This document shows, piece by piece, positions 17,335 to 26,512 of a stretch of DNA of 63,350 nucleotides (its first letter is position 1; each line of letters opens with the position of its first letter). A program made the translations under genes and the position numbers. Source of the DNA: an uncultured Oscillospiraceae bacterium (lineage in GTDB: Bacteria > Bacillota > Clostridia > Oscillospirales > Oscillospiraceae); the NCBI GenBank assembly GCA_947624385.1, contig CANQJZ010000010.1, forward strand, positions 1-63,350. The letters run 5' to 3'. A model generated the notes under the pieces. That model searched no databases and had not been told where the DNA came from. It worked only from the letters and a program-made list of their open reading frames with translations.

Positions 17335-18048
17335 ATGAAAAAGTTCGCCATCGTCATCCTTGTGCTTGTGCTGATCGCGGTGATCGGCATGGAGGCGTTT
17401 TTATTTGTGGAGGTTCGGAACCTGGCGGGGGAGCGGGGCCTTTCCCTGACCGAGCTGTTCACAGGAGGTCCTGTGACCGGCCCCAGCGCGGCCAACACGC
17501 CTGAGCCCAAAAAGGAGTCACCCATCCTGACGCCCACGCCGGAACCCACGGCTACCCCGGAGCCTACAGCCACCCCGGAACCCACCGCCACGGCGGAACC
17601 CACGGCGGAGCCCACGGCCGTGCCCACCCAGGGACCGCCTCCCACCATGGTCCCGGTCACGCCCACGCCGGAGCCCACCCGCGTGCCCTCCCGTTCGGGC
17701 AGCTGTAAGTCCGATACCGGCACGCCCATGGACCTGCTGGTGGACTGGTCCACGGAGGACCTGGGCGGCGGCACCACCCGGGTCACCATCACCGGCACGG
17801 TCAGCTCCTACAGCCTGGCCATCGGCCGCACCACCGTGGACGTGACCCTTGGCGACCAGAGCGCCAGCTATGACATCGGCCGGCTGAGCGTACCGATGAA
17901 CGTGGAGACAAAGACGGACCTGTTCAAGATCACCATGGACGTGCCCACCGGCTCTGAAAACGAGCTCACCGTGGACTGGAATTTCGGCGCGTCCTACAGC
18001 GGCGTCCGCCTGGACAAGCTCACGGCCACCGACACCGTAAAGACCTGA
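17335..18048 (+). CDS. Membrane-anchored protein with Thr-Pro-Glu linker, function unknown
   Basis: 237 residues from ATG 17335 (AAAAAGGAGATGACCCA ribosome site). One N-terminal membrane helix (4-24) anchors the protein. A low-complexity linker of TPEPTATPEPTA-type repeats spans about 55-122, and an outer domain of about 110 residues (SGSCKSDTGTPMDLLVDWSTEDLGGGTTRVTITG...) follows with a beta-rich look. No family is recognised. As the last gene of the glycopolymer operon it may act at the outer membrane face, but that is position-based only. Confidence 0.8.
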   Translation: MKKFAIVILVLVLIAVIGMEAFLFVEVRNLAGERGLSLTELFTGGPVTGPSAANTPEPKKESPILTPTPEPTATPEPTATPEPTATAEPTAEPTAVPTQGPPPTMVPVTPTPEPTRVPSRSGSCKSDTGTPMDLLVDWSTEDLGGGTTRVTITGTVSSYSLAIGRTTVDVTLGDQSASYDIGRLSVPMNVETKTDLFKITMDVPTGSENELTVDWNFGASYSGVRLDKLTATDTVKT

Positions 18049-18065
18049 GAAAAGTACATAGCAAT

Positions 18066-18094
18066 GCCCGGGAACACATGTTCCCGGGCGTTTT
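18066..18094 (+). terminator. Terminator of the glycopolymer operon
   Basis: Perfect 11-bp stem GCCCGGGAACA/TGTTCCCGGGC followed by GTTTTATATT. It sits between convergent genes ending at 18048 and 18106. Confidence 0.9.
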
Positions 18095-18105
18095 ATATTG
18101 TCGTT

Positions 18106-19143
18106 TCAAAGTATATTCTTGAATACCGGCAGCCGTCGCAGCACCCATTCCGTGGCGTACCCCAGCAGGAACGCCGCCACCGCCACCGCCAGCACGCCGG
18201 GGATGGCCCCGATGCGGAAGGGGTCAAAGTGCAGGTGCTTGTAAATGAGGCGTATGTAGGCCATGTGGATAAGATAGATGCCGAAGGAATGTCTATCGAT
18301 GTTTCCCAGCACCCGGCCCACCTTATCGGTGCCGTCGGACCGGCTCTGGAAAAACCAGCCCGCCAGACCACCGGCCTGGACGATCACCAGCGGGGAGGAA
18401 TAGCCAAACAGCCCGTCCAGCGTCAGGTGCCGCCATGTGGCGGCGCAGCTCACGACCGCTATGACCACCGTGGCCCCTACGAACGCCGCACCGTACGCCC
18501 AGCGGGGGAACCGCTTGCCCCAGCGGCGCAGCCAATAGCCCAGCAGCAGCCAGAAGGGATAGATGCTGGACACGTGGATATAAAACCCGCACTTGATGTT
18601 CCATATGCCCAGCAGGGGCAGCACCGCCTCGAACAGACCGTACACCGCCAGCAGATACGTCACGTCCTTCTCGTCCGCGCCCGCCGTGAACTTCTTGTAT
18701 ACCGGCAGCAGCAGGTACAGCCCCAGCAGACAGTACAGATACCACATATGGGACCATCCGCCGCCTGAGAAGATCTCATAAAGCCCCTCCAGCGCGTGCC
18801 GCACGGTCCGCTGTTCCGGGTCAAAAACCATTTCCAGCGCCACGAACAGCGCCCCGAACAGCACGATGGCCTTGGCCACCCGAGCGATATACCCGGTGAA
18901 CAGCCGCCTGTAGCCCACTTCCTTTTCCGGCGGCAGCAGCAGCGCCCCCGTCACCATCACGAAGCAGGGCACCGCCCACATCAGCTCGTTTGCCGCCGCC
19001 TGAAACCCGGCCGCCTGCCAGAACGTGGTGAGCTTCACGCCGTACATCAACGTGGTGGAATAGACCGTGTGCAGCAAGACGATGAACATACAGGCCACGG
19101 CCCGCAGTTGATCAAAGCCGTGCTGGCGCTGCTGTGTTGTCAT
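18106..19143 (-). CDS. Acyltransferase-3 family membrane protein
   Basis: 345 residues with about ten membrane helices. N-terminal FDQLRAVACMFIVLLHTVY (9-28) contains the catalytic-type histidine of the OafA/WecH/Acyl_transf_3 family, and HSFGIYLIHM near residue 290 is the usual late motif. These enzymes acetylate or otherwise acylate surface sugars. It is translationally coupled to the gene upstream by a TAATG overlap at 19141-19145. The target may be the glycopolymer made by the converging operon. Confidence 0.87.
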   Translation of the reverse strand: MTTQQRQHGFDQLRAVACMFIVLLHTVYSTTLMYGVKLTTFWQAAGFQAAANELMWAVPCFVMVTGALLLPPEKEVGYRRLFTGYIARVAKAIVLFGALFVALEMVFDPEQRTVRHALEGLYEIFSGGGWSHMWYLYCLLGLYLLLPVYKKFTAGADEKDVTYLLAVYGLFEAVLPLLGIWNIKCGFYIHVSSIYPFWLLLGYWLRRWGKRFPRWAYGAAFVGATVVIAVVSCAATWRHLTLDGLFGYSSPLVIVQAGGLAGWFFQSRSDGTDKVGRVLGNIDRHSFGIYLIHMAYIRLIYKHLHFDPFRIGAIPGVLAVAVAAFLLGYATEWVLRRLPVFKNIL

Positions 19144-19841
19144 TACCAGAACAGCCCGTCGTCCAGGCAGCCCTCGTCGCCGCCGGACGCGCCGGCGTCA
19201 TCCCCGCCGGAGGCGCCGGTGTCGGTCCAGCCGCCGGTCCAGCCGCTCCCGCCGCTGCTGCCGGACGAGGACGTGTCGGTATCGCTCCCGCCGGATACGC
19301 TGGCGGTCAGGTCCGCCTCGGCCCTGGCCTGTTCGGCCTCGGCGGTGTCCACCTTCTCGCCGGACTCCACGCTGGTGTAGACCAGATACGTAAGCCCGTT
19401 CCACTGCCGGCACAGCCTGGCATGCTCCACGTCGGCGAAGTCCACGTCATGGACAGCGCTGCCGGTGTAATTGGAAAAGACGAACTGGATGTCGTACAGG
19501 GTATCCGCCTCCGGCTCGAAGCACAGCATGACCATTTCCTCCGCCTGGAACAGCTCGCCGTCCTCCAGCAGGTTCAGCGACCACTCCGTTTCCCCGGCGG
19601 CGCGGATATTGACGGACATGATGTCGCCCTCGGCGTCGTTTAAGAGCACCAGTTTGGCGCATTCCTCCGTCTCCTCGCCGATACGGGGCAGAGCGGCCAG
19701 CTCTTCTTCCGTCAGGTCGAAGATCTCGTCCTCCTGGTCGGCCTCGTCCGCTGCCTCGTCGGCGAAGGCGGCGCAGCCCAGACCCAGGACCATCGTCATG
19801 GCCAGCACCAGCGCCAGCAGCTTCTTCACGTTATTATTCAT
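19143..19841 (-). CDS. Secreted acidic protein, unknown function
   Basis: 232 residues from ATG 19841 (AGAAAGGGG ribosome site 8 bases upstream; an in-frame TTG at 19847 is less likely). Signal peptide 1-27 ending CAAFA, with a signal-peptidase I style site. The mature part is acidic (EEEAADEADQEDEIFDLTEEEL), with a middle of about 110 residues that looks beta-rich and a Gly/Ser/Asp-rich tail (residues about 185-232). No known domain. It sits in an operon with the Fn3/transglutaminase protein and the acyltransferase. Confidence 0.8.
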   Translation of the reverse strand: MNNNVKKLLALVLAMTMVLGLGCAAFADEAADEADQEDEIFDLTEEELAALPRIGEETEECAKLVLLNDAEGDIMSVNIRAAGETEWSLNLLEDGELFQAEEMVMLCFEPEADTLYDIQFVFSNYTGSAVHDVDFADVEHARLCRQWNGLTYLVYTSVESGEKVDTAEAEQARAEADLTASVSGGSDTDTSSSGSSGGSGWTGGWTDTGASGGDDAGASGGDEGCLDDGLFW

Positions 19842-19877
19842 GGTCAAAACCCCTTTCTCTCTGCGCTCATGGGTCCG

Positions 19878-22490
19878 TCATGCGACCCGGGTCCACTGGG
19901 TGTACCGCCAGGTCATGGGGTCCCCGTAATGGACCATATAGCCGTTGACGCCTGTCTCGTTGTACAGGTTGGAGTCGCACACGAACAGCACGCCGTCCAC
20001 GATGACCTCGCACCAGCCGTGGGGCGCCAGACCGCCGTGGCTGTTGGCCACATAGCCCTCCACGAAATAGACCTCGTAGCCCAGCACCTTTGCCATCTGA
20101 TAGAGCATGGAGTTCATCACATAGCAGTTGCCTTTTTTGTTGGTAAAGCCGTAGTTGGCGTACCACTCGGTGTGCTGGGACCCCTCCTCGGCCCGTATCC
20201 ACCGGCCGTAATAGGGGATGGAGGCGGCCTTATAATAGGCGGACTTCAGGTCCCACCCGCACTCGTCCAGCCACTGCGCGGCCATGCGGGACACGCTGGT
20301 CAAATAGCCCTCGATAACGCCGTCGCCGTCGATGTGATAGCTCTTGCCCAGCAGCGTCCGATCGTCGTTTGTCACCAGCATGCCGTCGGGCTCGAACATA
20401 TACATCTCGTCGCTGACGTAGGTGGGGCCGTTGGCGGCCTTGCCGTCGTCGTGGAAGTAGTACTGCTGGCCGGTGATGGTCTGCCAGCCGGTGAGCATCG
20501 CCCCGTCGCTGTCCGGGTCAAAGTACCGGGTGGCCCCCTCGGCTGTCTGCCAGCCCGTCTTCAGCTCGCCGGAGCTCGCGTCCAGCAGATAGTACTTATT
20601 CCCGATCTGCTTGAAGCCGGTGGCCATCGCGCCGCCGTCCTTGGGGTCAAAGTACCGGGTGATGCCGCCGTCGCTGGTGTGCCAGCCGGTGAGCAGCGCC
20701 CCGCTGGGCAGATAGTACCACTTGCCCTCGATCTTATTAAAGCCGGTGAGCACGCCGCCGGTGACCTTGTCGAAATAATAGGTCTCGCCGCCGAGCTTAT
20801 GCCAGCCCACATACCTGCTGGCGCTCTTCCCGGCGGTGTCATAGGCGCTGACGTAGGCGCCGCCGTCGTCGGAGAGGCACCGCACCGTGAACGAATAGGT
20901 GACGCCGCCCCTGGCCTTTGTCCAGGTGAAGCTGGTGCCGTCGGTGTCGCCAATGCGCGTCCATTTGGTCACGCTGCCGCCCTTATAGAACACCCGGTAA
21001 TTTTCCGCGCCATCCGACGCCTCCCAGGTCACGCGCAGCCCCGCCACGGCATTGGTCACGCCGCTGATTTTAGGCGCGGCGATATACTGCAGGGTCTCGC
21101 TGGACTTATAGGCGCTGAGCATCGTCGTCTTGTTATCCTTGCAGCAGCGCACCGCGAAGGCGTACTCCACGCCGCTTTCGGCCCTGGGCCATGTATAGCT
21201 GGTGTTGACGGTGGTACCGATCTTGTGCCACGCCCCGCCGGTCACCTTGTAATACACCGCGTACCTGGATACCCCGGCGACCTTGTTCCACGTGATCTTG
21301 ACGCCCTTTTCGGCGTTGGAGACGCTCACCGTCGGCGCGGCATAATAGGTCACGGACTTGCCCGTATCATCATAGCCGCTGGCGTAAGCGCCCTTGTCGG
21401 CGCTGATGGAGCGGACCGTGAAGCTGTACTTGACGTTGTTTTTGGCCTTTGTCCATATGTAGGAGGTGGAGGTGGTATCCCCCAGCCTTGTCCACTTGGT
21501 CACGCCGCCGCCCTTATAGAACACCCGGTATACCGCCGCGCCGTTCACGGAGCCCCAGCCGATCTTCACGCCCTCGGCGGTATTGGTGACCGCGCTCACC
21601 CTGGGCACGGCCGTATACTGCACGGTGTTGCTGGCCTTATAGCCGCTGAGCACCGTTACCTTGTCGGCCCTGCACGTGCGGACCGTGAACTGATAGCTGT
21701 TGCCCGCAGCGGCCCTTGTCCATGTATAGCTGGTTCCCGCGGTGGTACCGATCTTCTGCCAGGCCCCGCCGTTCTGCTTATAATACACCGCGTACCGGGC
21801 CGCGCCGGAGATCTTATTCCACGTGACCTTGACGCCGCCCGCGTCGTTGACGGAGATCTTCACCGTTGGCGCGGCATAATAAGTGATGGTCAGCCCGTCC
21901 CCGTCGTAGCCGCTGGCGTAGCTGCCGCCGTCGGCGCTGACGCACCGGACCGTGAAGGCATACCTGGTGCCGTTTTGGGCCGCCGTCCAGACGAAGCTGG
22001 TGTCGGCCGTATCCCCGGCCGCCCGCCATGCGCCGCTGCCGGTCTTATAAAACACCCGATAGCGCGCCGCGCCCTGTACCGGCAGCCAATCGACCTGCAC
22101 CCCGTCGCCCACATTGGAAACGCCGGTCAGCACCGGCGCGTCCAGGACGCTGGGGGTCGGCGTCGGGGTAGCCGTGGGCTCCGGACTGGCCGTGGGCTCA
22201 GGACTGGCCGTCGGGTCCGGGCTGTCCGAGGTCACCGGCTCGCCCGTGGGCTCCGGTTCCTCCGTTGCCGCCGGGGATTCCGTGGCCGTCGGCGTATCCG
22301 TGGCCGCCGGCGTATCCGTAGCCACCGGCGTATCCGTAGCCGCCGGCGTATCCGTAGCCGCCGGCGTATCCGTAGCCGTTGGCGTGTCCGTAGTGGTCGG
22401 GACCTCCGCGGGCCCCTGGTCTGCCAGGGCCGTAACGCCCAGCGACAACACCGCGGCGACAGCCAGCAGCAGACTCAGCATGCGCTTCAT
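19878..22490 (-). CDS. Secreted Fn3 / cell-wall-binding / transglutaminase-like protein
   Basis: 870 residues. Signal peptide 1-23; a TDTPAATDTP-type linker (about 30-110) encoded by 18-bp tandem repeats; five fibronectin-III-like repeats (each about 88 residues, with the VxxxWNKxxGAxxYxVxYK core); then five or six choline/glucan-binding-like repeats (TGWHT..YYFD pattern). The C-terminal domain resembles transglutaminase/cysteine protease folds, with candidate triad Cys in KGNCYVMNSM, His in APHGWCEV and Asp in CDSNLYNE. It probably binds the wall and crosslinks or cleaves peptide there. A paralogue with an amidase domain lies at 59831. It has its own promoter at 22567-22595. Confidence 0.87.
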   Translation of the reverse strand: MKRMLSLLLAVAAVLSLGVTALADQGPAEVPTTTDTPTATDTPAATDTPAATDTPVATDTPAATDTPTATESPAATEEPEPTGEPVTSDSPDPTASPEPTASPEPTATPTPTPSVLDAPVLTGVSNVGDGVQVDWLPVQGAARYRVFYKTGSGAWRAAGDTADTSFVWTAAQNGTRYAFTVRCVSADGGSYASGYDGDGLTITYYAAPTVKISVNDAGGVKVTWNKISGAARYAVYYKQNGGAWQKIGTTAGTSYTWTRAAAGNSYQFTVRTCRADKVTVLSGYKASNTVQYTAVPRVSAVTNTAEGVKIGWGSVNGAAVYRVFYKGGGVTKWTRLGDTTSTSYIWTKAKNNVKYSFTVRSISADKGAYASGYDDTGKSVTYYAAPTVSVSNAEKGVKITWNKVAGVSRYAVYYKVTGGAWHKIGTTVNTSYTWPRAESGVEYAFAVRCCKDNKTTMLSAYKSSETLQYIAAPKISGVTNAVAGLRVTWEASDGAENYRVFYKGGSVTKWTRIGDTDGTSFTWTKARGGVTYSFTVRCLSDDGGAYVSAYDTAGKSASRYVGWHKLGGETYYFDKVTGGVLTGFNKIEGKWYYLPSGALLTGWHTSDGGITRYFDPKDGGAMATGFKQIGNKYYLLDASSGELKTGWQTAEGATRYFDPDSDGAMLTGWQTITGQQYYFHDDGKAANGPTYVSDEMYMFEPDGMLVTNDDRTLLGKSYHIDGDGVIEGYLTSVSRMAAQWLDECGWDLKSAYYKAASIPYYGRWIRAEEGSQHTEWYANYGFTNKKGNCYVMNSMLYQMAKVLGYEVYFVEGYVANSHGGLAPHGWCEVIVDGVLFVCDSNLYNETGVNGYMVHYGDPMTWRYTQWTRVA
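22291..22398. repeat. 18-bp tandem repeats in the linker-coding region
   Basis: Five near-identical units of GGCGTATCCGTAGCCGCC plus one degenerate unit. They encode the ATDTPA linker of the minus-strand Fn3 protein. The unit length keeps frame, so copy number could vary without breaking the gene. Confidence 0.85.
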
Positions 22491-22566
22491 TTCATTTCCT
22501 TCCCCCTGCCTGTATTTGTGCCAACACGCAACATATTGTGTGTTTAAATCATTGTATACCGCCCAT

Positions 22567-22595
22567 ATTCTACCGCTGTCTCATACCGCTGTCAA
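22567..22595 (-). promoter_or_regulatory. Promoter of the Fn3/transglutaminase operon
   Basis: TTGACA (22590-22595) and TAGAAT (22567-22572) on the minus strand with 17-base spacing; the leader to the ATG is about 70 bases. Confidence 0.75.
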
Positions 22596-22662
22596 GGCGG
22601 TTTTTGTTACTTTTTCCTCTGTCGCGGGTTTGTCAAACAAGCGGGGAATGTGGGTCCCGCGA

Positions 22663-22700
22663 GGGGGAGCTCGAGGGGGACGGAAGTCCCGCCTCGAATG
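22663..22700. repeat. Family A repeat, copy A3 (H1 only)
   Basis: GGGGGAGCTCGAG followed by H1 with stem GGGAC/GTCCC and loop GGAA, ending CCTCGAATGAGAT. The G-C pair of A1/A2 is replaced by an A-T pair on both arms. H2/H3 are absent; the livF terminator follows at once. Confidence 0.8.
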
Positions 22701-22704
22701 AGAT

Positions 22705-22738
22705 AAAAAGTCCCCGGAACACGCGCTGTGTTCCGGGG
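22705..22738 (-). terminator. Terminator of the liv operon
   Basis: 11-bp stem CCCCGGAACAC/GTGTTCCGGGG with loop AGCGC (minus strand), then ACTTTTTATC. Confidence 0.9.
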
Positions 22739-22756
22739 CTTGTTTGTTTGATTTTC

Positions 22757-23473
22757 TCACCCGTGGGCCTTGCCCAGATATGCCTCCTTGATACGCTCGT
22801 CGGCCAGCAGCTCCGCGCCGGTGCCGGTCATGGTGATCCGGCCCGTCTCCAGCACGTAGGCGGTGTGGGCCGCCTGCAGGGCCATATTGGCGTTTTGCTC
22901 CACCAGCAGGATCGTGACGCCCTGCTCGTTGATCCGGTGGATGATGTCGAAGATGCCCTTCACCACAAGAGGGGCCAGCCCCAGACTGGGCTCGTCCATC
23001 ATCATCAGCCTGGGCTTTGCCATCAGCGCCCGTGCCACGGCCAGCATCTGCTGCTCGCCGCCGGACAGCGTACCGCCCAGCTGCCACTCCCGCTCCTTGA
23101 GCCTTGGGAACAGGTCGTACACCATCGCGTAATCGGCGCTCAGGTCGTCCTTCCGGAGATACGCGCCCATGCGCAGGTTTTCCTTGACGGTCATGTCCGG
23201 GAAGATACGGCGGCCCTCCGGGGCCATGGTGATGCCCTTTTTCACGATGGACGTGGGGTCCAGCCCGGTGATATCCTCTCCTGCGAAGGTGATGGACCCG
23301 CCCTTGGCCTTGACCAGGCCGGATATAGTCCGCAGGGTGGTGGACTTGCCCGCGCCGTTGGCCCCGATCAATGTGACGATCTGGCCCTCCTCCACGGAAA
23401 GGCTTATGCCCTTGACGGCCTCGATGCCGCCGTAATTCACCTTCAGATCCTCGACCTTAAGAAGCTCGCTCAT
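22757..23473 (-). CDS. livF: Branched-chain amino acid ABC transporter ATPase LivF
   Basis: 238 residues, a single ABC module with Walker A GANGAGKST near 36-44, signature LSGGEQQML, Walker B PRLMMMDEPSLGLAP and the EQNANMAL region typical of LivF. Last gene of the Liv operon, followed by a strong terminator. Its start overlaps the livG stop by 4 bases. Confidence 0.95.
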   Translation of the reverse strand: MSELLKVEDLKVNYGGIEAVKGISLSVEEGQIVTLIGANGAGKSTTLRTISGLVKAKGGSITFAGEDITGLDPTSIVKKGITMAPEGRRIFPDMTVKENLRMGAYLRKDDLSADYAMVYDLFPRLKEREWQLGGTLSGGEQQMLAVARALMAKPRLMMMDEPSLGLAPLVVKGIFDIIHRINEQGVTILLVEQNANMALQAAHTAYVLETGRITMTGTGAELLADERIKEAYLGKAHG

Positions 23474-24321
23474 TCCTCACTCACCCCCAGATAGGCATCG
23501 ATGACGCGCTGGTTATTCTGTATTTCCTGGGGCACGCCCTGGGCGATCTCGCTGCCGAAGTCGATGACGTAGATATAATCGGATATACGCATGACCAGGT
23601 CCATGTGGTGCTCGATGAGGAACACCGTCAAACTGTACTCGTCCCGTATCTGCTGGATGAACGCCGCCAGCTCCGCTGTCTCCTGGGGGTTCATGCCCGC
23701 CGCCGGCTCATCCAAAAGCAGCAGCTTGGGACTGGTGGCCAGCGCCCTGGCGATCTCCAGCCGCCGCTGCAAGCCGTAGGGCAGGCTGGTGGCCAGCTCG
23801 TCCCTGTATTGCAGCAGCCCCTGTTCGGCCAAGAGCGCCTCGGTTTCCTCCCGCATGCGCCTTTCCTCCTTGGCGTTGGCCCGGAAGGTGGCGGAGAACA
23901 CGTTCTGGTCGGCCCGCATATGCTTGGCGGTGAGTACGTTATCGAACACGGTCATGCTCTTCCAAAGCCGTATATTCTGGAACGTCCTTGCAATACCCAG
24001 CTCGGTGATCTTATCGGGGGAGGGAGCGATGGCAGGATCGTGGGCATATTTATCCGCCTCCGTGCCCTGGTACTGTTTTTTCATCTTCCCGTGGGGGAAG
24101 TTGCGCACCATGGGCAGACCGCAGAACTCCACCAGCCCGTTTGTCGGCTCGTACACGCCGGTGATGCAGTTGAAGGCGGTAGTCTTCCCGGCGCCGTTGG
24201 GGCCGATGAGGGCGATGATCTTGCCCTCCGGCACGTCCAGGGACAGGTCGTTCACGGCCATGACGCCGCCGAACTGCATGGTGACGTGCTCCACGTGCAG
24301 CACGATATCTGTCTTGCTCAT
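23470..24321 (-). CDS. livG: Branched-chain amino acid ABC transporter ATPase LivG
   Basis: 283 residues: Walker A GPNGAGKTT near 38-46, GIARTFQNIRLWKSMTVFDNVL, Walker B KLLLLDEPAAGMNPQE and the late LIEHHMDLVM. Compared with E. coli LivG (about 255) there is a charged insertion of about 35 residues after the first strand pair (NFPHGKMKKQYQGTEADKY). Similar insertions are usual in clostridial LivG. It overlaps livM by 4 bases. Confidence 0.95.
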   Translation of the reverse strand: MSKTDIVLHVEHVTMQFGGVMAVNDLSLDVPEGKIIALIGPNGAGKTTAFNCITGVYEPTNGLVEFCGLPMVRNFPHGKMKKQYQGTEADKYAHDPAIAPSPDKITELGIARTFQNIRLWKSMTVFDNVLTAKHMRADQNVFSATFRANAKEERRMREETEALLAEQGLLQYRDELATSLPYGLQRRLEIARALATSPKLLLLDEPAAGMNPQETAELAAFIQQIRDEYSLTVFLIEHHMDLVMRISDYIYVIDFGSEIAQGVPQEIQNNQRVIDAYLGVSEE

Positions 24322-25514
24322 TTCCCGGCGCCTCCTTTCGCCCCGTCAGGGGACTTTTTCCTCTGGAATTTTCGCACCATCCCGGCGAAGGACAGCTCCT
24401 TATCGCCCATGATGCCCCGGGAGAAGAACAGCACGATGACCATGATGAGCACGGAGAAGACCACCTTGCGGAACCCGTCCCGGAAGAAGGGCACGGCGAT
24501 GGTCTTGCCGAACAGGGACACGCTGCCGCTGTCGAGAAACCGCAGCCACCACTCGTTGCACGCGATGTACAGGAAGGACGCGATGCAGCTGCCGGACACG
24601 GAGCCGATGCCGCCTATCACCACGATGAGCAGTATCTCATAGGTCATAGCCGACTTGAACGCGCTCGCCTGTATGGTCGTCTGGTACATGGCCAGCAGCG
24701 CCCCGCCCACCCCGGCGAAGAAGCTGGAGATGACGAAGGAGAGCATCTTGTGCTTAAAAAGGCTGATGCCCATTGCCTCGGCCGCCACCTCGTCGTCCCG
24801 GACGGCTTTAAACGCCCGGCCGTAGGAGGAATTGATCAGCAGCACGATCAGCCCGATGCAGACCATGGAGATCAAAAACGGGAACGCCGTGGACAGCTTC
24901 AGACTGCCGATGCAGATGTTGGAGAAGTTGGTGTACTTGCGCAGCATATTGGACCCGTTGGTGATGGGACCGAGACTGTTCCACTGGAAGATGGCCCTTA
25001 TGATCTCGGCGAAGCCCAATGTGGCGATGGCCAGATAGTCGCTTTTGAGCCGCAGCACGGGGATGCCGATGAGCGCGGCGAAGGCGGCGGCCACCAGCCC
25101 GGCCAGGATGATGCATATCACCGCGCCGATGAAGTTCCCGGCGTTTTCGCCCAGCAGCTTGCCCAGCGCCTCCGGGATAGAGAAGCGGATGGCCCCGCCG
25201 TCGAAGTACTGGTACACGGCGTCGTGCTGCTCCGCGGGCACGGAGAAGATGGCGTAGGTATACGCGCCCACCAGCAGGAACCCGGCCTGGCCCAGGGAGA
25301 AAAGCCCCGTGAAGCCGTTTAACAGGTTCATGCTCACGCATATGAGGGAATAGATGGCGCCCTTTTTCAGCACCGGTATCAGCATCAGCGTGAAGCCGTT
25401 GGCGGGCAGCACGTTGTCCAGCAGGATCAGGAACGCGTACAGCGCCGCTGTCAGGCACCAGGCGATGACGCTGCCGATCTTTTTGGCGGAGTCTCTTTGC
25501 AATGTTTTTTCCAT
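24318..25514 (-). CDS. livM: Branched-chain amino acid ABC transporter permease LivM
   Basis: 398 residues, about ten membrane helices. Conserved NLLNGFTGLFSLGQAGFLLVGAY near 65-88, the EAA-like region LAIATLGFAEIIRAIF and AVRDDEVAAEAMGISLFKHK. It has a charged N-terminal extension and a lysine-rich tail. It pairs with LivH to form the membrane channel. Confidence 0.94.
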   Translation of the reverse strand: MEKTLQRDSAKKIGSVIAWCLTAALYAFLILLDNVLPANGFTLMLIPVLKKGAIYSLICVSMNLLNGFTGLFSLGQAGFLLVGAYTYAIFSVPAEQHDAVYQYFDGGAIRFSIPEALGKLLGENAGNFIGAVICIILAGLVAAAFAALIGIPVLRLKSDYLAIATLGFAEIIRAIFQWNSLGPITNGSNMLRKYTNFSNICIGSLKLSTAFPFLISMVCIGLIVLLINSSYGRAFKAVRDDEVAAEAMGISLFKHKMLSFVISSFFAGVGGALLAMYQTTIQASAFKSAMTYEILLIVVIGGIGSVSGSCIASFLYIACNEWWLRFLDSGSVSLFGKTIAVPFFRDGFRKVVFSVLIMVIVLFFSRGIMGDKELSFAGMVRKFQRKKSPDGAKGGAGK

Positions 25515-25527
25515 GTTCGCCGCCTCC

Positions 25528-26421
25528 TCAGACCTTATCCGTGGCCTTCTCGCCGAATATGCCGGTGGGCTTGACGAGCAGGACGATGATGAGCAGCACG
25601 AACGTGAAGGCGTCGGAGAAGATGGTCCAGTTGGAGCCCAGACCCTTGATGATGTTCTCGCAGATGCCGATCAAAAACGCGCCGATGACGGCCCCGGGGA
25701 TGGACCCGATGCCCCCGAACACCGCCGCCACGAAGGCCTTCAGTCCCGGCATAGCGCCGGAGGTGGGCACGACGGAGGGGTAGTTGGTGAAGTACAGCAG
25801 GGACCCCACCGCCGCCAGGCCGCAGCCGATGACAAAGGTCATGGAGATGACGGAGTTTATTTTGATGCCCATGAGCTGGCTTGTCTCAAAGTCCTTGGAC
25901 ACGGCCCGCATCGCCATGCCGATCTTTGTTTTCTGGATGAACAGCACCAGCGCGAACACCAGCGCCACCGTCAGCACGGGCGTCACCAGCGTGACCATCT
26001 TGGTGGTGGCCCCGCCGATGGTGACGGAGTTGGAAAGCCAGGGGATGGTGGGGTATATCTGGGCCAGACCGCCGGTGAAATAGAGCGCGCAGTTTTGCAA
26101 GAGATAGCTCACGCCGATGGCGGAGATCATGACGGACATACGGGGCGCGGAGCGCAAAGGCTTGTACGCCACCCGCTCGATGGTGAAGCCCAGCGCCACC
26201 GTGACCACGATGACCAATGGGATAGATAAGTACATGGGCATAGACGCGCTGGCGTACACCATCACCAGGCCGGCCACCATGAACACGTCGCCGTGGGCGA
26301 AGTTGATGAGCCGCAATATGCCGTATACCATCGTGTACCCGATGGCGATCAGGGCGTACTGCCCGCCCACGGAGATGCCCGAGAGCAGATAGGGCAGATT
26401 CGCCTGGAAGAATGAAGACAT
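25528..26421 (-). CDS. livH: Branched-chain amino acid ABC transporter permease LivH
   Basis: 297 residues from ATG 26421 (TGGAGGG ribosome site). Eight or so membrane helices with YTMVYGILRLINFAHGDVFMVAG near 27-50 and the EAA-like loop AVSKDFETSQLMGIKINSVIS. A T-less hairpin at 26458-26481 separates it from the binding-protein gene, probably to hold permease expression below that of the binding protein. Confidence 0.95.
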   Translation of the reverse strand: MSSFFQANLPYLLSGISVGGQYALIAIGYTMVYGILRLINFAHGDVFMVAGLVMVYASASMPMYLSIPLVIVVTVALGFTIERVAYKPLRSAPRMSVMISAIGVSYLLQNCALYFTGGLAQIYPTIPWLSNSVTIGGATTKMVTLVTPVLTVALVFALVLFIQKTKIGMAMRAVSKDFETSQLMGIKINSVISMTFVIGCGLAAVGSLLYFTNYPSVVPTSGAMPGLKAFVAAVFGGIGSIPGAVIGAFLIGICENIIKGLGSNWTIFSDAFTFVLLIIVLLVKPTGIFGEKATDKV

Positions 26422-26457
26422 AGAGGGGACCCTCCAATCACGTATAAGTCCCGGCAA

Positions 26458-26481
26458 GCGGGAGCGCCGAAGCGCTCCCGC
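26458..26481 (-). terminator. Attenuating hairpin between livJ and livH
   Basis: 10-bp GC-rich stem GCGGGAGCGC/GCGCTCCCGC, loop CGAA, no T-run. Probably an mRNA-stabilising or partial-termination hairpin after the binding-protein gene. Confidence 0.7.
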
Positions 26482-26512
26482 CGCCGAAAGATTCAACTTG
26501 CGTAAACCGGAC

